A stretch of 64,000 nt of DNA from an uncultured Sutterella sp. (lineage in GTDB: Bacteria; Pseudomonadota; Gammaproteobacteria; Burkholderiales; Burkholderiaceae_F), in NCBI GenBank assembly GCA_900543805.1, contig UQTE01000001.1:254600-318599 (forward strand). The letters run 5' to 3'. The number at the start of each line of letters is the position of its first letter. The stretch's first letter is position 1. The notes under the pieces are model-generated. The model made no database searches, was not told where the DNA came from, and saw only the letters and a program-made list of their open reading frames with translations. Of the stretch, positions 55,142-64,000 are shown piece by piece. The position numbers were made by a program, and so were the translations under genes.

Positions 55142-56086
55142 TTATTTGATTTTAAATTTGCTTAATAAGTAATGAAGTTGAAATCTGAAAAATTCTTTTC
55201 TTGAGATGAGGTGAATAGAGTAACCCTCCTTGATAAGGGGGTGAAGACTCGCTAAAAGATCTGATGATAGGAGCCTGCTATTGTTTTTTAGTTTTTTTAC
55301 GATAGCGCACGCATTAAGAATTAATGCGTAGTGAGAAATTTTCTCGGCAAAGGGTAGTGTGTTGATTCTGGAAACAACGAGCTTTCGGGAAAAGGCTTTG
55401 GCTTGAGATAAGCTGTTTTCCCTATAACGATAGAAATATAAAGCTTTGGGGACGTGAGTGATTTTATGGGATCGTGTTGCAACTTCCATGCAAAAAACCT
55501 CATCTTCCGAAAGGTTTTTTTCTTTATAAAACCTGAGGCCTTCTATTGTTGTGGCCTTAAAGATGCGTAGACACGAAAACCCGCCACTTCCTCGATTTTT
55601 TTTCCAATTTCCAAGTGAAAATATTTGTTCGACAAAAGTCTCAGGACCGAACGAACAGTAGTTTGTGAATTTTTCTTGTATCTTTTTATTATAGTTTGTT
55701 CTGTGATAGCAACAGCTGGCAACGTCAGCATTTTCGGAGATGGATGCGAACAAAAGTTCCTTAATCATGTCAGGAGCAATTGCGTCATCACTATCGCAGA
55801 ATGATATGAAGTCATAAATCTGTCTTTTCTCAATTTCATCGAGGGCTGTATTGCGGGCAGCTGAAAGGCCACCGTTGTTTTCGCGTCTAAGAACTACTAC
55901 GCGAGAATCTTTTTCTTGGTAATGGCAAAGAATTTCTAGCGATTTGTCAGTAGAAGCATCGTCGACAGCAAAGATGTCGAAGTTGGTATACGTTTGTGAG
56001 AGTATGGAATCTATGCACTCGGGAAGGAATTCTTCCATATTGTAAACTGGCACAACAATGGCTACTTTTTTCTGGTGTTGTTCCAT
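55142..56086 (-). CDS. Glycosyltransferase family 2 (AT-rich)
   Basis: The 314-residue protein is a GT-A fold glycosyltransferase. It has VAIVVPVYNMEEFLPECIDS at the N terminus, FAVDDASTDKSLEIL (first Asp motif), NGGLSAARNTALDEI and DFISFCDSDDAI (DxD-like metal site), then a helical C terminus. Such enzymes add sugars to LPS, capsule or other glycans; the specificity is unknown. The ATG at 56086 has AGGA six bases upstream and gives the usual start. The gene is clearly AT-rich against dnaE and argH on either side, suggesting gain from another source. It converges with dnaE. Confidence 0.88.
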   Translation of the reverse strand: MEQHQKKVAIVVPVYNMEEFLPECIDSILSQTYTNFDIFAVDDASTDKSLEILCHYQEKDSRVVVLRRENNGGLSAARNTALDEIEKRQIYDFISFCDSDDAIAPDMIKELLFASISENADVASCCYHRTNYNKKIQEKFTNYCSFGPETFVEQIFSLGNWKKNRGSGGFSCLRIFKATTIEGLRFYKEKNLSEDEVFCMEVATRSHKITHVPKALYFYRYRENSLSQAKAFSRKLVVSRINTLPFAEKISHYALILNACAIVKKLKNNSRLLSSDLLASLHPLIKEGYSIHLISRKEFFRFQLHYLLSKFKIK

Positions 56087-56425
56087 AGTAGGTCCTGACG
56101 TAAAGTTGAACTGCGAAATTGGGAGGGACATAACCGTATGTTGTGGGTATAAAACGGTCGAGACTCGATTGATTGTAATGCTATCAAACTTTAGACAAGC
56201 TGAGACTGATAGAACCCTTCAGAGGTATCTCTAATTTTTTTGTTTGGCTTATGAAGTTTCTAGCGGCTCAGAAGAAAATTTTTAGAGCACTGCCAGATGG
56301 ATGACATTCAGCCAACTGTGAAAAATCGAAGGTTCTCGAAAAGCAAGACCGCTCTGAAGTAAGAATCTTCAGAGCGGCTAATAGCTAATCAAACGGGAGT
56401 CGTTCGATTTAAAACGAGACACCGA
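56087..56425 (-). other. AT-rich intergenic region between argH and the GT2 gene
   Basis: This 339-base region contains the argH terminator (56349-56377) and probably the GT2 promoter: on the minus strand TACAAT occurs about 100 bases before the GT2 start, with only weak -35 matches. I see no coding frame, repeat or RNA gene in it. Confidence 0.55.
56349..56377 (-). terminator. Terminator after argH
   Basis: CCGCTCTGAAG (56349-56359) and CTTCAGAGCGG (56367-56377) form a perfect 11-bp stem around a seven-base loop. On the minus strand it is followed by TCTTGCTTTTC, about 50 bases after the argH stop. Confidence 0.8.
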
Positions 56426-57856
56426 TTACTTGGCGTTGCGTTCGGCAATGATGCTTTCCCAACGGGCCACCTGCTTGCGGACCTGTTCGGGAGCCGTACC
56501 GCCGAGGTGGTTGCGGGCCTTGACGGAGCCTTCAAGCTTGAGGACTTCGTAGACGTCTTCGCCGATTTCCTTCGAGAAGCTCTGCAGAACGTCAAGCGGA
56601 AGCTCTTCAAGACCGCAGTTGCGGTTGGCGGCTTCGCGCACCGTCTGACCGACGATGTCGTGGGCCGTACGGAAGGGAACGCCGTGACGAACGAGGTAGT
56701 CGGCAAGGTCGGTAGCGGTGGGGAAGCCAGCCTGGCAGGCCTGGAGCATCATGTCGGCGCGCGGTTCAACACCGGCCATCATGTCGCAGAAGGCGCGAAG
56801 CGTATCCTTCACCGTGTCGATCGTGTCGAAGACCGGTTCCTTGTCTTCCTGGAAGTCCTTGTTGTAGGCAAGGGGCGTGCCCTTCATGAGCGTGAGCATC
56901 GCGATGAGGTTGCCGTAGACGCGGCCCGACTTGCCGCGGGCGGTTTCCGGAACGTCCGGGTTCTTCTTCTGCGGCATGATCGAGCTGCCCGTCGTGAAGC
57001 GGTCGGGGAGCTTGATGAAGGAGAAGCGCTGGCTCATCCAGGTGACGAGTTCTTCCGAAAGACGCGAGATGTGCATCATCAGAACCGACGAGGCGGCGCA
57101 GAATTCGATCGCGAAGTCGCGGTCGGAAACGGCGTCGAGCGAATTCTGAGCGACGGCTTCAAAGCCGAGGAGTTCGGCCGTGTATTCGCGGTCGATCGGG
57201 TAGGTGGTGCCGGCGAGGGCCGCTGCGCCGAGGGGGCTGCGGTTGACGCGGCGGCGCACGTCGAGGAAGCGTTCGCGGTCGCGCTCGAACATTTCGACGT
57301 AGGCGAGCATGTGGTGACCGAAGGTCACGGGCTGGGCGACCTGCATGTGGGTGAAGCCCGGCATGATGATGTCGCTGCCGCGCTTGGCCTGTTCGACGAG
57401 CACCTCCTGGAGGTGTTCGATGCGGGCGACGATCGTATCGATTTCGCCGCGCAGATAGAGGCGAATGTCGGTCGCGACCTGGTCGTTGCGCGAGCGGCCC
57501 GTATGGAGGCGCTTGCCGGCGTCGCCGATCAAAGCGGTGAGGCGGGCTTCGATGTTGAGGTGCACGTCTTCGAGTTCGAGCTGCCACTCAAAGACGCCCT
57601 TTTCGATTTCTTCCTTGATCTGAGCCATGCCGCGGCGGATGTCTTCGAGATCCTTTTCGGAAATCACGCCGATCTTCTGGAGCATCGCGGCGTGGGCGAG
57701 CGAACCCTGAATGTCGGCCAAAGCCATGCGCTTGTCAAAATCCACGCTGGCGGTGTAGCGAAGAACGAAGGCGTCCACGGGTTCCGAGAAGCGGCCGGAC
57801 CAGGCCTTCTTCTTGGCGTGCAACGGGTCGTTCGAGAAATCTTCTTCAAAGCTCAT
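56426..57856 (-). CDS. argH: Argininosuccinate lyase
   Basis: ArgH splits argininosuccinate into arginine and fumarate, the last step of arginine synthesis. From the ATG at 57856 (AAGGA eight bases upstream) the protein is 476 residues. It has [20 protein letters not shown], the [17 protein letters not shown] block, [36 protein letters not shown] and the fumarase-superfamily signature [20 protein letters not shown] with the catalytic Ser. Length is slightly above E. coli ArgH because of a charged N-terminal extension. It is a single gene, with its own promoter and terminator, divergent from the tRNA cluster. Confidence 0.96.
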   Translation of the reverse strand: MSFEEDFSNDPLHAKKKAWSGRFSEPVDAFVLRYTASVDFDKRMALADIQGSLAHAAMLQKIGVISEKDLEDIRRGMAQIKEEIEKGVFEWQLELEDVHLNIEARLTALIGDAGKRLHTGRSRNDQVATDIRLYLRGEIDTIVARIEHLQEVLVEQAKRGSDIIMPGFTHMQVAQPVTFGHHMLAYVEMFERDRERFLDVRRRVNRSPLGAAALAGTTYPIDREYTAELLGFEAVAQNSLDAVSDRDFAIEFCAASSVLMMHISRLSEELVTWMSQRFSFIKLPDRFTTGSSIMPQKKNPDVPETARGKSGRVYGNLIAMLTLMKGTPLAYNKDFQEDKEPVFDTIDTVKDTLRAFCDMMAGVEPRADMMLQACQAGFPTATDLADYLVRHGVPFRTAHDIVGQTVREAANRNCGLEELPLDVLQSFSKEIGEDVYEVLKLEGSVKARNHLGGTAPEQVRKQVARWESIIAERNAK

Positions 57857-57904
57857 AGCGGTTCCTTTTGTTTGGGGGAAGAGGGATGACTTGAGTCGCG
57901 CGTT

Positions 57905-57910
57905 ATTGTA
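57905..57910 (-). promoter_or_regulatory. -10 box for argH
   Basis: On the minus strand TACAAT occupies 57910-57905, about 50 bases before the argH start; TTCGCT at 18-base spacing is only a weak -35. Confidence 0.45.
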
Positions 57911-58025
57911 TCGGAACGCCTGCGTCGGAGCGAAGAAATTCCGCACAGCGGCCTTCTTGCCCAAACCGAATGTTTGCAAAACGTTTCAAAATGCAACCTC
58001 TCGCGAGCGACTTGGGTACCATGCC

Positions 58026-58031
58026 TATAAT
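58026..58031 (+). promoter_or_regulatory. -10 box for the tRNA-Pro/Arg/His cluster
   Basis: TATAAT lies 10 bases before the first base of tRNA-Pro, in the divergent gap with argH. A clear -35 at 16-18 bases is not seen. Confidence 0.5.
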
Positions 58032-58040
58032 GCACCCTTT

Positions 58041-58117
58041 CGGGGTGTAGCGCAGTCTGGTAGCGCGCCTGCTTTGGGAGCAGGATGTCGGGAGTTCGAA
58101 TCTCTTCACCCCGACCA
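58041..58117 (+). tRNA. tRNA-Pro (anticodon TGG)
   Basis: Acceptor CGGGGTG pairs with CACCCCG, discriminator A and encoded CCA follow. The anticodon stem CCTGC/GCAGG encloses TTTGGGA, giving anticodon TGG. All arms are complete. Confidence 0.96.
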
Positions 58118-58127
58118 CCGGACACCG

Positions 58128-58204
58128 CCGCCCGTAGCTCAGTTGGATAGAGCATCGGCCTTCTAAGCCGGCGGTCGCAGGTTCGATTCCTGCCGGGCGG
58201 GCCA
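58128..58204 (+). tRNA. tRNA-Arg (anticodon TCT)
   Basis: Acceptor CCGCCCG pairs with CGGGCGG, followed by G and encoded CCA. The anticodon loop CTTCTAA gives TCT, which reads AGA. The T arm GCAGG-TTCGATT-CCTGC is intact. It lies 10 bases after tRNA-Pro. Confidence 0.96.
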
Positions 58205-58215
58205 AAAATTCGGAT

Positions 58216-58292
58216 GGTGCGAATAGCTCAGTTGGTAGAGTCCCGGATTGTGATTCCGGTTGTCGTGGGTTCGAGTCCCATTTCGCACCCCA
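58216..58292 (+). tRNA. tRNA-His (anticodon GTG)
   Basis: The acceptor includes the extra G(-1) typical of tRNA-His pairing with C73, then GTGCGAA/TTCGCAC. The anticodon stem CCGGA/TCCGG encloses TTGTGAT, giving GTG. CCA is encoded. It is last of the Pro-Arg-His cluster, before a strong terminator. Confidence 0.96.
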
Positions 58293-58299
58293 CACATAC

Positions 58300-58342
58300 A
58301 AAAAGCTCGCGTTGCTTTTCATCGGCAACGCGAGCTTTTTCC
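58300..58342. terminator. Terminator after the tRNA cluster
   Basis: AAAAAGCTCGCGTTGC (58300-58315) pairs with GCAACGCGAGCTTTTT (58325-58340), giving a 16-bp stem with A- and T-runs at opposite ends. It can end both the tRNA transcript and the converging WYL-like gene. Confidence 0.92.
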
Positions 58343-58365
58343 TATTTCAACGATTCAACGTGCCA

Positions 58366-58665
58366 TCACACCTTGGCATAGAGCTTCGTGAAGGAAGCGT
58401 ACTGCGAGGTCGCCGCTTCATCCGCGGGCACATAAAAAGCCGTGCCGACTTCCAATCCGAGAATGTCGCTCACGGCAAAATAACGAAGCTTCGGGCAGAC
58501 GCCGGAATTCGAGCCGCCTTCGGTCTGGTAGGCGAGCATCTTGAGTTCGTTGGTCGTCGTCATGCCGATGGCATAGGGCGAAACAACGCGGTCGAATCCG
58601 TGATAGCCGAAGTTGAGCGTGCGGTGACCTTCAATGGCCTCCACGATCGTGTCCACCGTAGTCAT
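58366..58665 (-). CDS. Small WYL-domain-like protein
   Basis: The 99-residue product reads as a stand-alone WYL-like domain without any helix-turn-helix. DTIVEAIEGHRTLNFGYHGF, RVVSPYAIGMTTTNELKMLA and RYFAVSDILGLEVG correspond to the strands of the ligand-sensing domain seen at the C terminus of WYL transcriptional regulators. The ATG at 58665 is chosen because GAGGAG lies nine bases upstream; the frame extends to 58734 without support. WYL domains bind nucleotides or nucleic acids, so a small sensor role is possible. It is a single gene between the tRNA cluster and valS. Confidence 0.7.
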   Translation of the reverse strand: MTTVDTIVEAIEGHRTLNFGYHGFDRVVSPYAIGMTTTNELKMLAYQTEGGSNSGVCPKLRYFAVSDILGLEVGTAFYVPADEAATSQYASFTKLYAKV

Positions 58666-58831
58666 GATCTTTGACTCCTCTAAAGACGCCGCGAAGAAAG
58701 AATCGTTCGCGACGGGTTTTGGTTGTTGGTTCATTTTCCATTATGGCAAGACGAAGGCCCAATCGGCCGACGCGTTCAAAAATCCCCGCTTTTTGCCAAA
58801 ACTTTCTTCTTTGGAACTTGCTCTGGATCAT

Positions 58832-58866
58832 GAAAAGGCCCTCTCCGTCGGATGACGGAGAGGGCC
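58832..58866 (-). terminator. Terminator after valS
   Basis: GGCCCTCTCCGTC (58837-58849) and GACGGAGAGGGCC (58854-58866) are perfect 13-base arms with a GGAT loop; on the minus strand TTTTC follows. Confidence 0.9.
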
Positions 58867-58910
58867 AATGATGAGATTTCGTCTAGTCCCCGAGCGGGGA
58901 GAAACGACGA

Positions 58911-61748
58911 TTAGGCTTCAGGAAGGCGGGAGAGCTGTTCGCGAACCTTGGCGAGAAGATCCGTGAAGTCGGCGAGACGCTTCTTTTCCTGATCCACCAC
59001 GGCCTGCGGGGCGCGGGAGACGAAACGTTCGTTGGCAAGCTTCGCTTCGCACTTCTTGATTTCGCCTTCGACGCGTTCGATTTCCTTCGCGAGGCGCAGA
59101 CGTTCGGCGGCGACGTCGATTTCAACCTTGAGCATGAGCTTGAAGTCGCCTACGATCGCGACGGGCGCGATCGAACCCTTCGCCGCCGCGGAGAGGTCGT
59201 CGACGTGTTCGACGGCCTCAAGACGCGCAAGCGCCTGGAGATACGGAGCCGCTTCAGCGGCCGTCGCCGCGTCGCCTTCAATCAGAAGCGGAACGCGCAC
59301 GGAGGGCGAGAGCTTCATTTCGCCGCGCAGATTGCGAACCGCGTCGATCATGTCCTTGACGAGCTTCATCTTCCCTTCGGCGGCTTCGCAGACGTCGCCC
59401 GTCGCCTTCGGATAGGCCTGAATCATGACGGAGGTTTCTTCGTCGTCCTTGCGCGTGCCGGCGACCACCGAAACCTTCTGCCAGAGTTCTTCCGTGATGA
59501 AGGGGATGATCGGGTGGGCAAGACGCAGCACCGTTTCGAGAACCGTCACGAGCGTGTGGCGGGTCGCACGGCAGGCGGCCTCGTCGCCCTTCAACTGCAC
59601 CTTGGCGAGTTCGAGGTACCAGTCGCAGTACTCGTTCCATACGAAGGAGTAAATGGCGTTCGCTGCGTTGTCGAGACGATAGTCGGCGTAGGCTTCGCGA
59701 ACCGTACGGATCGTACGGTCGAGTTCGCCCAGGATCCAGCGGTCGACAAACGAGAAGGTCATCGGGCTCGAGGCGGTTTCACCCACGCCGCAGTCCTTCC
59801 CTTCCACGTTCATCAGCACGAAGCGCGTGGCGTTCCAGAGCTTGTTGCAGAAGTTGCGGTAGCCTTCGGCGCGCTTCAGGTCAAAGTTCACGTTGCGGCC
59901 GAGCGTCGCGTAGGCAGCCATCGTGAAGCGAAGCGCGTCCGCCCCGTGGGCGGCGATGCCGTTGGGGTAGTGTTCGCGAAGCTTCTTTTCGACGTACGGA
60001 GCCTTTTCCGGCTGACGAAGCCCCATCGTGTTCTTCTTGATGAGGTTTTCAAGGTCGATCCCCTGAATGATGTCGAGCGGGTCGAGGGTGTTGCCTTCGC
60101 TCTTCGACATCTTCTTTCCTTCGGCGTCGCGCACGAGACCGTGGATGTAGACGTTCTTGAAGGGGACGCGGCCCGTGAAGTGGCGCGTCATCATCACCAT
60201 GCGGGCGACCCAGAAGAAGATGATGTCGTAGCCCGTCACGAGAACGGTACTCGGCAGGTACAGGTCGTACATGTCCTTTTCGACGCCTTCGGGGTTGGGC
60301 CAGCCAAGGGTCGAGAAGGGAACGAGGGCGGAGGAGTACCACGTGTCGAGGACGTCTTCGTCGCGCGAAAGCTTCACGCCGGCGCCAGCCTTCTCTTGCG
60401 CTTCGGCCTCGTTGTGCGCAACGTAGACATTGCCGGCTTCGTCGTACCAGGCCGGAATCTGATGGCCCCACCAAAGCTGACGCGAAATGCACCAGTCCTG
60501 AATGTTTTCGAGCCACTGGCGATAGACGCCCTGCCATTCCTTCGGGAAGATGTTGACTTCACCCGATTCAACGGCTTCAAGACCCACTTCCGCGATGGAC
60601 TTGCCCGGATAGAGCGAGCCCTCGGGAGCGGGCTTGCTCATTGCCATGAACCACTGGTCGGAAAGCATCGGTTCGACCACTTCGCCCGTGCGCGTGACGA
60701 TCGGGACCATGTGCTTATGCTTCTTGATCCCGACGAGAAGGCCTTGAGCCTTCAGGTCGGCGAGCGCCGCTTCGCGGCATTCGTAACGATCCATGCCGCG
60801 GTACTTTTCGGGAACGTTGTCGTTCATGCGGGCGGTCTTCGTGAGGACGTTCAGCATGGCGAGGTTGTGACGGCGGCCGACTTCAAAGTCGTTGAAGTCG
60901 TGCGCCGGCGTGATCTTCACGCAGCCCGAACCGAATTCGCGGTCGACGTACTCGTCGGCGATCACGGGAATTTCGCGGTCGGTGAGCGGAAGCTTCAGCG
61001 TCTTGCCGATCAGATGCTGATAGCGTTCGTCATCCGGATGAACGGCAACGGCCTGGTCGCCAAAGAGCGTTTCCGGACGGGTTGTCGCCACGACGACGCC
61101 TTCGGAACCGTCGGCGCCGGGATAGCGGATTTCCCAGAGGGAGCCTTCCTCTTCCTTGTTTTCCACTTCCAGATCCGACACGGCCGATTGGAGCTTGCAG
61201 TCCCAGTTCACGAGGCGCGTGCCGCGATAGATGAGGCCTTCTTCATAGAGTTTCACGAAGGTGTCGATGACGACCTTCGAGAGCTTTTCGTCCATCGTGA
61301 AGTAGGCGTTCTCCCAGTCGACGCTGTCGCCGAGACGACGCATCTGCGAGAGGATGGAGCCGCCCGAGAACTTCTGCCACTCCCAGATCTTTTCGAGAAA
61401 GGCTTCGCGGCCGATGTCGCGCTTGTCGATCCCTTGGGCTTCGAGCTTGCGTTCCACGACGATCTGAGTAGCGATGCCCGCATGGTCGGTACCCGGGATC
61501 CACACGGTACTGTAGCCGTCCATGCGGTGGAAGCGCGTGAGCGTATCCATCACCGTCTGATTGAAGGCGTGACCCATGTGGAGAATCCCCGTGATGTTGG
61601 GCGGGGGCAGCTGGATGGCAAAGCTCGGCTTCGACGTGTCGGTGCCGGCGCGGAAGTAGCCGCGCTTTTCCCAAATGGGATACCAGCGCGCTTCGATGTC
61701 GGCAGGCTCGAAGCTCTTGGCGAGTTCTTGATCTTTAGACTGCGTCAT
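58911..61748 (-). CDS. valS: Valyl-tRNA synthetase
   Basis: ValRS charges tRNA-Val. From the ATG at 61748 the product is 945 residues and starts [20 protein letters not shown]. It has the HIGH motif in [20 protein letters not shown], the editing domain with [39 protein letters not shown], the KMSKS motif [19 protein letters not shown] and a C-terminal coiled-coil arm (about 880-945, [19 protein letters not shown]). The frame runs 90 bases further upstream, but homologues start here. The ribosome site is weak. It is likely last in a minus-strand operon with holC and pepA upstream. Confidence 0.96.
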   Translation of the reverse strand: MTQSKDQELAKSFEPADIEARWYPIWEKRGYFRAGTDTSKPSFAIQLPPPNITGILHMGHAFNQTVMDTLTRFHRMDGYSTVWIPGTDHAGIATQIVVERKLEAQGIDKRDIGREAFLEKIWEWQKFSGGSILSQMRRLGDSVDWENAYFTMDEKLSKVVIDTFVKLYEEGLIYRGTRLVNWDCKLQSAVSDLEVENKEEEGSLWEIRYPGADGSEGVVVATTRPETLFGDQAVAVHPDDERYQHLIGKTLKLPLTDREIPVIADEYVDREFGSGCVKITPAHDFNDFEVGRRHNLAMLNVLTKTARMNDNVPEKYRGMDRYECREAALADLKAQGLLVGIKKHKHMVPIVTRTGEVVEPMLSDQWFMAMSKPAPEGSLYPGKSIAEVGLEAVESGEVNIFPKEWQGVYRQWLENIQDWCISRQLWWGHQIPAWYDEAGNVYVAHNEAEAQEKAGAGVKLSRDEDVLDTWYSSALVPFSTLGWPNPEGVEKDMYDLYLPSTVLVTGYDIIFFWVARMVMMTRHFTGRVPFKNVYIHGLVRDAEGKKMSKSEGNTLDPLDIIQGIDLENLIKKNTMGLRQPEKAPYVEKKLREHYPNGIAAHGADALRFTMAAYATLGRNVNFDLKRAEGYRNFCNKLWNATRFVLMNVEGKDCGVGETASSPMTFSFVDRWILGELDRTIRTVREAYADYRLDNAANAIYSFVWNEYCDWYLELAKVQLKGDEAACRATRHTLVTVLETVLRLAHPIIPFITEELWQKVSVVAGTRKDDEETSVMIQAYPKATGDVCEAAEGKMKLVKDMIDAVRNLRGEMKLSPSVRVPLLIEGDAATAAEAAPYLQALARLEAVEHVDDLSAAAKGSIAPVAIVGDFKLMLKVEIDVAAERLRLAKEIERVEGEIKKCEAKLANERFVSRAPQAVVDQEKKRLADFTDLLAKVREQLSRLPEA

Positions 61749-61854
61749 GATTGGAAGATTGAGTACAAAAAAGCTTGAAAATGAGAACGGCACGCCCGCG
61801 AACGAGAGGGCGTGCCGTGGGTTTTCGTATTGTCGCACGAAAGAATCGCGGACG

Positions 61855-62277
61855 TTATTGAGGATCCTCTCCTTTGCGCATGAGGGCGCGCGAGAGGTTT
61901 TCTGCGCGCAGTTCGAGCTCGAGCGCCTGACGGATCATCGGTTGGATCGATCGGTCAAGGTCGGAGCGCACCCGCATGAGCGCGTTGTGAAGCGTCATCT
62001 CAAGCGTCTGCGAGAGCGCCTCGCGGATGGTTTTCTCGAGAACCGGCATGAGATGGTCGCAAAGCGCCGTGATTTCCTCTTCCGTGAGCGCGCGGTTTTC
62101 CAGAACGGTTGCGGGTTCGGGAACGGCGGGAGCCGTTGCGGGCGCTTCCGCAACGGGCGCCGGCGTCTCTGCAGCGGCCGTGACGCTCGCGAGCTCATTC
62201 ACTTCACGCCAGGTGAGCGGAATGCGTTCCTCAAGCGCCGAGACGCTCGGGGCCATGACGGGTTCTTTGCGTTCCAT
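61855..62277 (-). CDS. Hypothetical protein between holC and valS
   Basis: The 140-residue protein is not confidently assigned. It has a Thr/Ala/Pro-rich, low-complexity middle (about 30-60) and a helical C-terminal half, starting [20 protein letters not shown] and continuing through [20 protein letters not shown], with regular Leu/Ile spacing. No signal peptide or membrane segment is seen. A gene of this size and style between holC and valS is found in other betaproteobacteria (possibly DUF2486), which suggests a conserved but uncharacterised role. It lies 30 bases after holC on the same strand and about 106 bases before valS. Confidence 0.7.
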   Translation of the reverse strand: MERKEPVMAPSVSALEERIPLTWREVNELASVTAAAETPAPVAEAPATAPAVPEPATVLENRALTEEEITALCDHLMPVLEKTIREALSQTLEMTLHNALMRVRSDLDRSIQPMIRQALELELRAENLSRALMRKGEDPQ

Positions 62278-62307
62278 GAGAATTCCTCAAAGTGGAGTGA
62301 CGACCAT

Positions 62308-62736
62308 TTATTGACGACGGTCGTAGGCGGCGAGTTCAACGCCCGCCGCTTTGTAGGCACGGTAGCGGGCGCGGGAGGCCTGCAGTTCATCGGGCTTCGT
62401 GCTCACGACGTCGATGATGCGCGGAAAGCGCTCGAACGCGGTCTGCCAATCGGGAGGCAGAGCATCGTCGAGAAGAAGCAACACGTCGCCCTCAAGTTCC
62501 TCCAAACGGGTAGAGAGCAAGATGGGCGTATCGGGCGCAAGACGATGCCCAGGTGCGACATGCGGCAGGAAGGCGAGATCGCTGTAACTCCAGAGGAGGG
62601 CGTCCAGCCTTCCGAGGCGATCCGCGTCGGACGTCCACACCGCAAGGCGAAGCTTGCGGTGAAGGACCGTCTTGGCTACGGCACAGGCGTAGCGCAAACG
62701 GTCGGGGACGTTGAAGTGGAAGTCGACTTTCTGCAT
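62308..62736 (-). CDS. holC: DNA polymerase III subunit chi HolC
   Basis: HolC links the clamp loader to single-strand-binding protein at the replication fork. From the ATG at 62736 the product is 142 residues, beginning MQKVDFHFNVPDRLRYACAV. It has the family's DRLGRLDALLWSYSDLAFLP and HRLAPDTPILLSTRLEELEG, then LLLDDALPPDWQTAFERFPR and a C-terminal RARYRAYKAAGVELAAYDRR, all characteristic of chi. pepA ends eight bases upstream, the standard pepA-holC-valS order of many proteobacteria. An ATG or near-cognate codon at 62745 is a possible alternative. Confidence 0.93.
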   Translation of the reverse strand: MQKVDFHFNVPDRLRYACAVAKTVLHRKLRLAVWTSDADRLGRLDALLWSYSDLAFLPHVAPGHRLAPDTPILLSTRLEELEGDVLLLLDDALPPDWQTAFERFPRIIDVVSTKPDELQASRARYRAYKAAGVELAAYDRRQ

Positions 62737-62744
62737 GGGGCACA

Positions 62745-64000
62745 TTATACCGAGGCGGGTTCCGTGGCCTTCTTCGATTCGGCGAGATCCCGCAGGAATT
62801 CGACGAGCAACGCGACGGGGCGTCCCGTCGAGGCGTGGTCCTTGCCGCTCGTATTGGCCGTGCCGGCGATGTCGAGGTGCGCCCAGGGCGTCCCTTCGAC
62901 GAAGGTTTCGAGGAAGGCCGCGGCGGTGGAGGCCCCGGCTCCGCGCACGGAGGAAATGTTGGCGAGATCTGCGTAGGAGGACTGCATGAGTTCGGTGTAA
63001 TCCGAATGAAGAGGCATGCGCCAGGCAAGATCTCCGGTCTTCTTGCCGGCTTCGAGCAGTTTTTCGGCCAAATCGTCGCGGTTGGTGAAGAGCCCCGTGT
63101 AGGTGCTTCCCAACGCTACTACGCAGGCACCCGTGAGCGTCGCGACGTCGATGATGATTTGCGGCTTGTGTTCCAGCGCCTTGGTGAGACCGTCCGCGAG
63201 AATGAGCCGGCCTTCGGCGTCGGTATTCTGAACTTCCACCGTGCGGCCCGAATAGGTCGTGATGATGTCGCCCGGCTTCAGGGCCGTTCCCGAGGGAAGA
63301 TTTTCACAAGCGGGGGCGATGGCGACGAGATTGATCGGAAGAGCAAGATCTGCAACAGCCTGCACGACCGCAAGCACGGAGGCCGCGCCCGACATGTCGT
63401 AGATCATGTCGCCCATCTTGGCGGCAGGCTTGAGCGAAATGCCGCCCGCGTCGAAGGTGATGCCTTTTCCCACGAGAACGACAGGAGCATCGTCACACTT
63501 GCCGCCGTCATAGCGAAGTTCGATCATAGCGGGCGATACGGCGCTCCCCTGCGCAACGCCCAAAAGTCCGCCCATGCCGAGCGCTTCGAGTTCGGGCTTC
63601 TCAAGAATCGTTGCGGAGACCTTTTCGTGATTCTTCGCAATGTTGTGGGCCTCTTCACAGAGAAATGCCGGCGTGCAGAGGTTGGCGGGCGTGTCGGCCA
63701 ATCGGCACATCTCAACGATGGCGGAGCCGATCGCCGCACCTTCGGCGAGGGTCTTGGATTCGTCCGAGTCGGAGAACCACAGCACCTCGGGACACTGCAG
63801 TGCTTCCGCATCCTTCTTGTAGTTCACCTTCGGTGAGAGCGCACGAACGACGTTCTGAGCGAACAGACGGGCGCCGACCGTACGATCGTCTCCGAACCAG
63901 TCGGTGGCTCCAAAGAGCAGAGACGGAGCCTTGCGAAGCTTTGCTACCCTAAAAGCCGAGGAATCTACACTCAAAGGGCCTGATCGAAGAAGAGGTCGAG
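62745..64000 (-). CDS. pepA: Leucyl aminopeptidase PepA (partial, 5' end off window)
   Basis: This M17 family aminopeptidase removes N-terminal residues from peptides; in some bacteria it also binds DNA. The visible part, about 417 codons, includes the binuclear metal site VLVGKGITFDAGGISLKPAA and MGDMIYDMSGAASVLAVVQA, the signature NTDAEGRLILADGL, DVATLTGACVVALG and a C-terminal WAHLDIAGTANTSGKDHAST. The frame remains open to the right edge with no stop, so the N-terminal 80 or so residues lie outside. A TTG near 63974 is not a real start. holC and valS follow downstream. Confidence 0.95.
   Translation of the reverse strand, partial: RPLLRSGPLSVDSSAFRVAKLRKAPSLLFGATDWFGDDRTVGARLFAQNVVRALSPKVNYKKDAEALQCPEVLWFSDSDESKTLAEGAAIGSAIVEMCRLADTPANLCTPAFLCEEAHNIAKNHEKVSATILEKPELEALGMGGLLGVAQGSAVSPAMIELRYDGGKCDDAPVVLVGKGITFDAGGISLKPAAKMGDMIYDMSGAASVLAVVQAVADLALPINLVAIAPACENLPSGTALKPGDIITTYSGRTVEVQNTDAEGRLILADGLTKALEHKPQIIIDVATLTGACVVALGSTYTGLFTNRDDLAEKLLEAGKKTGDLAWRMPLHSDYTELMQSSYADLANISSVRGAGASTAAAFLETFVEGTPWAHLDIAGTANTSGKDHASTGRPVALLVEFLRDLAESKKATEPASV

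Noticed and set aside
59205..61778. Long plus-strand open frame opposite valS
   Set aside because: ValRS motifs are clear on the minus strand; this frame carries no known domain and no ribosome site.

Overview
The window is a GC-rich (by eye high-50s percent) stretch of a Gram-negative betaproteobacterial chromosome, densely packed with housekeeping and envelope genes. Clues to the group are the darP/pmbA pair, queA-tgt-yajC-secDF, the zapA-6S RNA-EVE order, bamE divergent from fur, nadK-recN, the paired DUF3482/DUF2868 GTPase genes and the waaG/waaP core LPS genes. A gut-associated member of Burkholderiales, such as Sutterellaceae, fits best. That placement is an inference from gene order and protein style, not a database result. 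I see no insertion sequence, prophage, CRISPR array or plasmid feature.

Layout. 1-5.7 kb: a molybdopterin adenylyltransferase fused through a Pro-Glu-Lys linker to an alpha/beta-hydrolase (cut by the left edge), darP, pmbA, queA, tgt and yajC. 5.8-8.7 kb: secD-secF. 8.7-15.6 kb (minus): an orphan rmlB, the DUF3482 GTPase, its DUF2868 partner, a phosphoethanolamine-transferase-like membrane enzyme, then thiM-thiE. 15.7-20.2 kb: lgt with a GT25 glycosyltransferase, a TauE/SafE permease, an EVE protein, 6S RNA, zapA, a ZapB-like coiled coil and bamE. 20.2-26.4 kb: fur with a YrbL-like kinase, facing a five-gene minus-strand operon (LicD, cytidylyltransferase and a three-part 2-aminoethylphosphonate/Fe3+-type ABC importer), then tRNA-Val. 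26.4-34.2 kb: rnhA, a methyltransferase, mltD, fabI, a second LicD gene, nadK and recN. 34.2-41.3 kb: a heptosyltransferase-like gene, msbA, waaG, waaP, sdaA and a GT8 gene. 41.3-49.8 kb: rng, sbcB, a tandem racemase, a KpsC/KpsS-like gene, a beta-hydroxyacid dehydrogenase and glnS. 50.1-55.1 kb: an FMN_bind protein, apbE and dnaE. 55.1-64 kb: an AT-rich GT2 gene, argH, tRNA-Pro/Arg/His, a stand-alone WYL-like protein, valS, a hypothetical gene, holC and pepA (cut by the right edge).

How the genes work together. Much of the accessory content builds or decorates the cell surface: LPS core (waaG, waaP, heptosyltransferase, msbA), two LicD transferases, GT25/GT8/GT2 enzymes, a Kdo-transferase-like protein and a phosphoethanolamine-transferase-like protein. 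These genes sit singly between housekeeping genes instead of in one cluster, and three of them are conspicuously AT-rich. The most interesting candidate system is the 21.4-26.2 kb operon. There an importer resembling the PhnSTU family is translationally coupled to a cytidylyltransferase and preceded by LicD, which suggests uptake, CMP/CDP activation and transfer of a small phosphonate or phosphorylated amine onto a surface glycan. The FMN_bind/ApbE pair is a minimal export-and-flavinylate module with two mutually exclusive hairpins between its genes.
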